In this document: positions 57,998-64,000 of the stretch, piece by piece
How the letters are laid out: every line of letters begins with the position of its first letter
Position numbering within the stretch: the first letter of the stretch is position 1
NCBI GenBank assembly: GCA_028825475.1
Contig: JAPKAB010000013.1
Coordinates: 1 to 64,000, forward strand
Direction: 5' to 3'
Length of the DNA stretch: 64,000 nt
From: Ascidiaceihabitans sp.
GTDB taxonomy: Bacteria; Pseudomonadota; Alphaproteobacteria; Rhodobacterales; Rhodobacteraceae
The notes under the pieces: model-generated
Seen by the model: the letters and a program-made list of their open reading frames with translations, nothing else
Database searches by the model: none
Told to the model about the DNA's origin: nothing
Made by a program: the position numbers and the translations under genes

Positions 57998-59479
57998 ATG
58001 TCTAATAACAATTTTGATGCGGATCACCTTGATACGCTAGACCGCGACTTGGGTCGTTTGACAAATCTAGAAGCGGCGACGGCCTATGCGTCACGCCCGA
58101 TGGTTGGTCTTGGTATCTCATTTGTGTTTGTGGTGCTTGCCAGTCTTTTGGCAACTGTCTTTTTTGGTCAGTCCAATAACACCTTCATTGTGATTGTTGC
58201 TGCTGGTGTTGGCGCTTATATGGCGTTGAACATTGGCGCGAACGATGTGGCCAACAATATGGGTCCAGCCGTTGGGGCGAACGCCCTATCGATGGGTGCC
58301 GCGATTGCGATTGCTGCCGTGTTTGAAAGCATGGGCGCATTGCTGGCGGGGGGCGACGTTGTGTCGACCATCGCTAAAGGCATCATCGCACCTGAAAGCA
58401 TGCAAACCTCTGCGATCTTTATCTGGGCAATGTTGGCGGCGCTTTTGTCTGCTGCGCTTTGGGTGAACCTGGCCACATGGGTTGGCGCACCGGTTTCCAC
58501 GACGCACTCTGTTGTGGGCGGTGTGATGGGTGCTGGTATCGCTGCTGCAGGTTTTGCTGCTGTGAACTGGCCGACCATGTCCAAGATCGCTGCCAGCTGG
58601 GTGATTTCCCCAGTACTCGGTGGCGCAATCGCTGCTGGTTTCTTGTGGTTTATTAAATCTCGCATCGTTTACCAAGACGACAAAATCTCTGCGGCTAAAC
58701 GTTGGGTTCCAGTTTTGGTTGGCATCATGGGTGGTGCTTTCTCAACGTACCTTGCGATGAAAGGTCTGAAGAAGATCATTAAGATCGATCTATCAACTGC
58801 CCTGACTGTTGGCCTCGTGCTTGGCATAATTATTTGGTTGGTCATGATCCCGGTAATCCGCAAACAGGCTGAAGGCCTTGAAAACCGTAACAAGTCGTTG
58901 AAGGTTTTGTTTGGTATTCCGCTCGTTGTTTCTGCTGCTTTGCTTAGCTTTGCGCACGGTGCCAACGATGTTGCGAATGCAGTTGGTCCATTGGCTGCGA
59001 TCGTTCAAGCATCTCAATCAGGCGATTTCACGGCTGATGTTTCTATCCCGCTTTGGGTTATGGTTATTGGTGCGATGGGTATCTCCTTTGGCCTGTTCCT
59101 ATTTGGTCCAAAACTGATCCGTATGGTTGGTGGTCAGATTACGAAACTGAACCCAATGCGCGCTTACTGTGTGGCCTTGTCTGCTGCGATCACTGTTATC
59201 GTTGCCAGTTGGTTGGGTCTGCCAGTTAGCTCGACCCACATCGCTGTTGGTGGTGTGTTTGGTGTTGGCTTCTTCCGCGAATGGGACGCATCACGCCGCA
59301 TGAAACGTGCACGTGTTGAAGCGAACCTTCCAGAGCTAAGCTCCGATGAGCGCAGCCGCCGTAAGCTTGTGCGTCGTTCGCACTTCCTGACAATCATCGC
59401 TGCATGGGTCATCACAGTGCCTGCCGCCGCGATCTTGTCTGCGACATTATTCTTGGTGATCAGCACAATCGCTGGCTAA
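57998..59479 (+). CDS. Inorganic phosphate transporter (Pit family)
   Basis: NIGANDVANNMGPAVGANALS; FAHGANDVANAVGPLAAI; GLPVSSTHIAVGGVFGVGF. Confidence 0.95.
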   Translation: MSNNNFDADHLDTLDRDLGRLTNLEAATAYASRPMVGLGISFVFVVLASLLATVFFGQSNNTFIVIVAAGVGAYMALNIGANDVANNMGPAVGANALSMGAAIAIAAVFESMGALLAGGDVVSTIAKGIIAPESMQTSAIFIWAMLAALLSAALWVNLATWVGAPVSTTHSVVGGVMGAGIAAAGFAAVNWPTMSKIAASWVISPVLGGAIAAGFLWFIKSRIVYQDDKISAAKRWVPVLVGIMGGAFSTYLAMKGLKKIIKIDLSTALTVGLVLGIIIWLVMIPVIRKQAEGLENRNKSLKVLFGIPLVVSAALLSFAHGANDVANAVGPLAAIVQASQSGDFTADVSIPLWVMVIGAMGISFGLFLFGPKLIRMVGGQITKLNPMRAYCVALSAAITVIVASWLGLPVSSTHIAVGGVFGVGFFREWDASRRMKRARVEANLPELSSDERSRRKLVRRSHFLTIIAAWVITVPAAAILSATLFLVISTIAG

Positions 59480-59498
59480 TTACCTTAGGCTGAAATGC

Positions 59499-59537
59499 AA
59501 AACGGGCAGCGGATCAAATGATCCGCTGCCCGTTTTC
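59499..59537. terminator. Terminator between pit and convergent EamA gene
   Basis: aaacgggcagcggatcaaatgatccgctgcccgtttt. Confidence 0.85.
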
Positions 59538-59555
59538 GTTTGTCTGGAGGGGCGG

Positions 59556-60554
59556 TTACTTGTTCGCCCTATCCTCTGCGGCCTGTGCATCGCGACGACG
59601 CTGACGGCGCAGCATATGCCCCACACGGACCGACATAACGTGGCCTGCACGTGTGCGGGTTTTCAGCACGGGTGTGTTCTCTGATGCATCGCTCGTAGCT
59701 TCGCGTTTCAGAATGTATATACCCGACAGCACAATCACAGTTGTACCGAGATAGGTTTGCCATTCCGGCGTCTCTGCAAAGATGAAAAATCCAAACAAGG
59801 TGGCCCAGATGATTTGTGAATACTGCATTGGTGCCACGATTATAGCGTCTGTGCGCGTATAGGCGGCCACAAGCAGCCACATAGCCGTCAGCACCAGCAA
59901 CGTATCAATGGCGAACAGCCCAAGGTCTGCCAACGGGATTTGAACGTAGACAAAGGGCAGCAACAGTGCGGTGATGAACAGGTTGGACATCATCGGATAG
60001 ATCATCATCACAACGCCGCGTTCGTCCGCGCCGATCTTGCGGGTGATGATGGATACAAATGCACCTGCACAGGCCGCCGTGATCGCCGCGATATGGCCCG
60101 TTGAAAATTCTGCAGAGCCCGGGCGGATCACGATCAGGACCCCGATCAATCCTACCACAATAGCCAGTCCACGGCGCAGCCGCACCACTTCGCCTAGCAT
60201 CGGGATCGCCAGAATGGTGATGATGAGTGGAGAGGCAAAGATGAACGCGTAAAACTGCGACAGCGGCAAAGCGGTCACAGCGTAAAACGCACAAAGCGCT
60301 GCAGCCACGCCAACAATGCTGCGGATGGTCATCCAGTAGGGGTGTTTGGGGCGGATGGTGTCCGGCTTTTGATCACTCATCATCACAAGTGTGAGGATCG
60401 GAAAACTCAGAAGGGCTGTGATAAACACCACTTGAAATGGGGAATAGGTGGCCCCTAATTTCTTGACGATCACGTCATGGGTGGAAAATACGGCGAAAGC
60501 GGCCAATGCCATCAAGGCACCTGCTGCGTTGTTTGAAAGGGTAGGAAAGCGCAT
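59556..60554 (-). CDS. EamA family DMT transporter
   Basis: Ten-TM pattern; MALAAFAVFSTHDVIVKKLGATYSPFQVVFITALLSFPIL. Confidence 0.88.
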   Translation of the reverse strand: MRFPTLSNNAAGALMALAAFAVFSTHDVIVKKLGATYSPFQVVFITALLSFPILTLVMMSDQKPDTIRPKHPYWMTIRSIVGVAAALCAFYAVTALPLSQFYAFIFASPLIITILAIPMLGEVVRLRRGLAIVVGLIGVLIVIRPGSAEFSTGHIAAITAACAGAFVSIITRKIGADERGVVMMIYPMMSNLFITALLLPFVYVQIPLADLGLFAIDTLLVLTAMWLLVAAYTRTDAIIVAPMQYSQIIWATLFGFFIFAETPEWQTYLGTTVIVLSGIYILKREATSDASENTPVLKTRTRAGHVMSVRVGHMLRRQRRRDAQAAEDRANK

Positions 60555-60718
60555 CAGGTTTGTCCTGTTTAGGTTTGTTATTTCATCGGTAGCACAGGCT
60601 CAGACAGGATCAAGGTGCAGAATGGGCAATAGCTTGCCTTGGTCCACCAACCTACCCTTGAATTGAGGGGGCAAGCCAAGGTATGAGCAAGGCAACAAAT
60701 TCTTAAAGGGCAGAGCAT

Positions 60719-61978
60719 ATGCGCAGAGTCGTCGTAACAGGTTTAGGTTTGGTCACACCGCTGGCTGATGGTGTTGAAGAAAGCTGGAGCCGCATTCTAG
60801 ACGGCAAATCCGGCGCTGGACCGATTACCGGTTTTGACACAACGGGCCTTGTCACAACGTATGCCTGCGAAGTTCCTTTGGGCGACGGCACGGACGGCAC
60901 ATTTAATGCTGACACTTACATGTTGCCAAAAGAGCAGCGCAAAGTTGATACATTTATTCAATTCGGTTTGGCTGCGGCCCAACAAGCGGTTGAAGACTCT
61001 GGCTGGATGCCAACAGAAAACGACGATCTAGAACGCACAGGCGTTTTGATTGGTTCTGGTATCGGTGGATTGAACTCTATCGCCAACACAGCTGTGTTGA
61101 TGGAAGAAAAGGGCCCGCGTCGCGTCAGCCCGTTCTTTGTACCAGGTGCATTGATCAATCTGATCTCTGGCCAAGTGTCTATCAAATACGGCTTCAAAGG
61201 CCCGAACCACTCCGTTGTGACGGCATGTTCCACTGGTGCGCATGCGATTGGTGATGCGTCCCGTTTGATCATGTTTGGTGATGCGGATGTTATGGTTGCT
61301 GGTGGTGCCGAAGCTGCGATTTGTAAAATTGGCATCGCGGGCTTTAACGCCTGTAAGGCGCTGTCTACTAAGGGCGCGGATGATCCGCAAAAAGCCAGCC
61401 GTCCATATGACGCTGACCGTGATGGTTTCGTCATGGGCGAAGGTGCGGGTGTTGTTATCCTTGAAGAATACGAACACGCCAAAGCGCGTGGCGCGAAAAT
61501 CTATGCCGAAGTTTTGGGGTACGGCCTTTCAGGCGATGCATACCACATCACAGCCCCATCAGAGACCGGTGAGGGCGGCGAACGTTCCATGCGCGCCGCA
61601 TTGCGCAATGCGGGCCTAGAACCATCAGACATCGACTATATCAACGCACACGGTACCTCCACGATGGCTGACACCATCGAGTTGGGCGCAGTTGAGCGTA
61701 TGTTGGGCGATCACGCGGCAAACGTGACCATGTCTTCCACCAAGTCCTCAACAGGTCACTTGTTGGGTGCGGCTGGTGCGATCGAAGCGATCTTTAGCGT
61801 TCTTTCTATCCGCGACTCTGTTTGCCCACCAACGATCAACTTGGACAACCCAGCGGTTGAAACCAAGATCGATCTAGCGGCCAACAAAAAGGTCGAGCGC
61901 GAAGTTAAAGTCGCCTTGTCCAACTCCTTTGGCTTTGGTGGTACGAACGCTTCTGTTATCTTCGGGAAAGTCGACTGA
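60719..61978 (+). CDS. fabF: Beta-ketoacyl-ACP synthase II
   Basis: MRRVVVTGLGLVTPLADGVEESW; VTACSTGAHAIGDASR; NAHGTSTMADTIEL. Confidence 0.97.
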   Translation: MRRVVVTGLGLVTPLADGVEESWSRILDGKSGAGPITGFDTTGLVTTYACEVPLGDGTDGTFNADTYMLPKEQRKVDTFIQFGLAAAQQAVEDSGWMPTENDDLERTGVLIGSGIGGLNSIANTAVLMEEKGPRRVSPFFVPGALINLISGQVSIKYGFKGPNHSVVTACSTGAHAIGDASRLIMFGDADVMVAGGAEAAICKIGIAGFNACKALSTKGADDPQKASRPYDADRDGFVMGEGAGVVILEEYEHAKARGAKIYAEVLGYGLSGDAYHITAPSETGEGGERSMRAALRNAGLEPSDIDYINAHGTSTMADTIELGAVERMLGDHAANVTMSSTKSSTGHLLGAAGAIEAIFSVLSIRDSVCPPTINLDNPAVETKIDLAANKKVEREVKVALSNSFGFGGTNASVIFGKVD

Positions 61979-63141
61979 TGTGGCGAAATATTGCGTCTAA
62001 CGCAGTAACATTCTTGGTGGTTGCCCTGTTCTTGCTGGGCGGCCTGATAGCATGGGGCAAAACCCAATACACGACTGCAGGTCCATTGGATCAGGCGATC
62101 TGCCTGCAAGTGGATCGTGGATCAAACATGAAGCGCGTTAGCGTTGATTTGGCTGAGCAAGGAGCTGTGTCCTCTGCTGGGATGTTCCGCGTGGGTGCTG
62201 ATTACGCCGATAAAACAGGCTTATTGAAGGCTGGCAGCTATTTGGTTGAGGGCGGAGCGTCTATGGAGCAGATCGTTGATCTGGTCACCAAAGGCGGCGC
62301 AAGCACCTGTGGCACCGAGGTTGTGTACCGCATCGGGATCAACCGTGTTGGCGTGCAAGTGCGCGAACTTGATCCCGCAACGGGTCGTTACGTTGAAAAT
62401 GTACAGTTCAACCCTGCAACGGACGAAGCCCCAAGCGCCTATGCAGACGTCAAGGACAAAGCCGACACACGTTTCCGCGTGGCATTGGCTGAGGGCGTGA
62501 CCAGCTGGCAGGTTGTGAACAGCCTCAAAAGCATGGACGTCTTGAAAGGCGAAGTGGCTGAGGTTCCGGCCGAGGGCACATTGGGTCCAGACAGCTATGA
62601 AGTGAAACCGGGTGATGAGCGTGCGGGCCTATTGGCGCGTATGCAGGATCAACAGGCACGGTGGATTGCCGATGCATGGGAAGGGCGCAACAGCGCGGTT
62701 CCGGTTGATAGCCCTGAGGAATTGCTGATCCTTGCGTCGTTGATTGAAAAAGAGACTGGCGTGGCGCGTGAACGTGAACAGGTCGCCAGCGTCTTTGTGA
62801 ACCGTTTGAACAAGAATATGCGCCTGCAAACCGACCCGACTGTGATCTATGGGATCACAAAGGGCGAGGGCATCTTGGGCCGTGGCCTGCGCCGTTCTGA
62901 ACTGCGCGCTGAGACGCCGTGGAACACCTATGTGATCCCTGCGTTACCACCAACGCCAATCGCCAACCCTGGCCGCGCCAGCTTGCTCGCGGCGGCCAAC
63001 CCTGACGAAACGCCCTATATCTTCTTCGTCGCAGACGGCACCGGCGGCCACGCCTTTGCAGTCACGCTGGAAGAGCACAATCGCAATGTCGCCAAGTGGC
63101 GCAAGATTGAAGCTGAGAAAAAGGCGGCTGAGGGGAATTGA
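61978..63141 (+). CDS. mltG: Endolytic transglycosylase MltG
   Basis: LILASLIEKETGVAREREQVASVFVNRLNKNMRLQTDPTVIYGI; follows fabF. Confidence 0.96.
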   Translation: MWRNIASNAVTFLVVALFLLGGLIAWGKTQYTTAGPLDQAICLQVDRGSNMKRVSVDLAEQGAVSSAGMFRVGADYADKTGLLKAGSYLVEGGASMEQIVDLVTKGGASTCGTEVVYRIGINRVGVQVRELDPATGRYVENVQFNPATDEAPSAYADVKDKADTRFRVALAEGVTSWQVVNSLKSMDVLKGEVAEVPAEGTLGPDSYEVKPGDERAGLLARMQDQQARWIADAWEGRNSAVPVDSPEELLILASLIEKETGVAREREQVASVFVNRLNKNMRLQTDPTVIYGITKGEGILGRGLRRSELRAETPWNTYVIPALPPTPIANPGRASLLAAANPDETPYIFFVADGTGGHAFAVTLEEHNRNVAKWRKIEAEKKAAEGN

Positions 63142-63143
63142 TA

Positions 63144-63764
63144 ATGCTGGGTAAAGGTTTGGGAGTGATCCGGTGCCTTGCCCAGCTTTTGAGTGTTCTG
63201 CTGTTTATGGCATTTGGTGTGGGATTTGCCTTGGCAAAGACCCAACCCACCGACGATCTTCGTTTTTCGCCCGTCCAGATCAGTGTCACAGACCAATGCG
63301 AATTGGGTTGGTTTGATGTCCGTGGACCGCCATTGGCTGTGTCCAATGTTGCGATCACAGGTGGTGTTGCAGTCATGCACGGCGGTGGTGCCGTTGTGCA
63401 TGGGCAAGAAACGGTAGCGGCACTCTTTGGTTTTGATGGCGATTTTAATGCTACAAATAGAATACCCATTCCTGATGATTTGCCGACAACGGTGCATATG
63501 GGACAGCAAGGAAAGCACATGCGTGGACACAACAATTTCATTGAGGGGCGTAGCTATTTCAACGACGGGGTTGACCCAAGTGATCTTTTGGCTGGTGTTC
63601 ACAACGGCCAATATCCAATTGTTGGAACGGGATCACGGGGAAATCCAATTGTTGATTTTGGTCGGCCTATTGGCATTGACGGTAGAACAGGCCAACCGGT
63701 TTCAAGAGGCCAAATTCACTATGGTTCCAAAGGCGCACATATTGTGCCTGATTCAAGAAACTAG
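63144..63764 (+). CDS. Putative small secreted/membrane toxin with Ntox50-like (polymorphic toxin type 50) C-terminal domain
   Basis: N-terminal hydrophobic segment; C-terminal HMGQQGKHMRGHNNFIEGRSYFNDGVDPSDLLAGVHNGQ...VDFGRPIGIDGRTGQPVSRGQIHYGSKGAHIVPDSRN resembles the Ntox50 family as recalled. Confidence 0.75.
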   Translation: MLGKGLGVIRCLAQLLSVLLFMAFGVGFALAKTQPTDDLRFSPVQISVTDQCELGWFDVRGPPLAVSNVAITGGVAVMHGGGAVVHGQETVAALFGFDGDFNATNRIPIPDDLPTTVHMGQQGKHMRGHNNFIEGRSYFNDGVDPSDLLAGVHNGQYPIVGTGSRGNPIVDFGRPIGIDGRTGQPVSRGQIHYGSKGAHIVPDSRN

Positions 63765-63773
63765 GTGGTAGTG

Positions 63774-64000
63774 ATGTGCAATTTACCGGATTGGCTAACT
63801 GCTGCAATGAGAGTGGCCTTGTTGGGCGAGATTTACCCGAATATTCGCGCTATAGCTGTTGGCTTAGGCGATAGCGACGATGTATTGTTAAGGTACTACA
63901 TTGACCGTATTCCGACCGAATTTGACACGGAAAGTATAGAAGTAGTCGCAACGAACCTTGACGCAACTTTGGAAGAGGGACGGCTTAAAAAGCTGGATGT
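63774..64000 (+). CDS. Candidate immunity protein for the preceding toxin (3' truncated by window edge)
   Basis: Hand translation MCNLPDWLTAAMRVALLGEIYPNIRAIAVGLGDSDDVLLRYYIDRIPTEFDTESIEVVATNLDATLEEGRLKKLDV, open to the window end; starts 9 nt after the toxin stop; not in ORF track. Confidence 0.6.
   Translation, partial: MCNLPDWLTAAMRVALLGEIYPNIRAIAVGLGDSDDVLLRYYIDRIPTEFDTESIEVVATNLDATLEEGRLKKLD

Noticed and set aside
1-64000. tRNA, rRNA and transposase genes
   Set aside because: No convincing T-arm (GTTCRANNC) cloverleaf, rRNA motif or transposase DDE/HUH protein was recognised by eye; tRNAscan-SE, Infernal and ISfinder would be needed to exclude them.

Overview
This 64 kb window looks like a chromosomal segment from a Roseobacter-group (Rhodobacteraceae) alphaproteobacterium. 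That assignment comes from recognised gene families and gene order only; no database search was possible. Most of the window is core genome: soxA(partial)-soxG, sodB, rarD, an Atm1-type ABC exporter, an RND permease with its adaptor, bamB-der, serS, yajC-secD-secF, ccmA-B-C-D-G, acnA, an isolated fliG, purB, bioY, tig, fabD-fabG-acpP, rpsF-rpsR-rplI, a Pit transporter and fabF-mltG. I did not recognise any rRNA, tRNA, CRISPR array or transposase. The accessory interest lies in three places. (1) 37.2-41.4 kb holds an orphan 562-aa protein, a duplicated 31-bp operator-like module in a convergent intergenic region, and a 1.4-kb acidic-protein locus interrupted by an in-frame TAG. That locus lies between two ~95% identical copies of the 3' coding tail of a glyoxalase-superfamily gene. 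(2) 41.6-47.5 kb holds a nonulosonate/sialate locus (neuA-, neuC- and neuB-like) with two related glycosyltransferases and an LpxL-like acyltransferase. (3) At the right edge, a small Ntox50-like toxin starts 2 nt after the mltG stop and is followed by a truncated ORF that could be its immunity protein. Where the ORF track started upstream, start codons were moved to the most plausible internal start.
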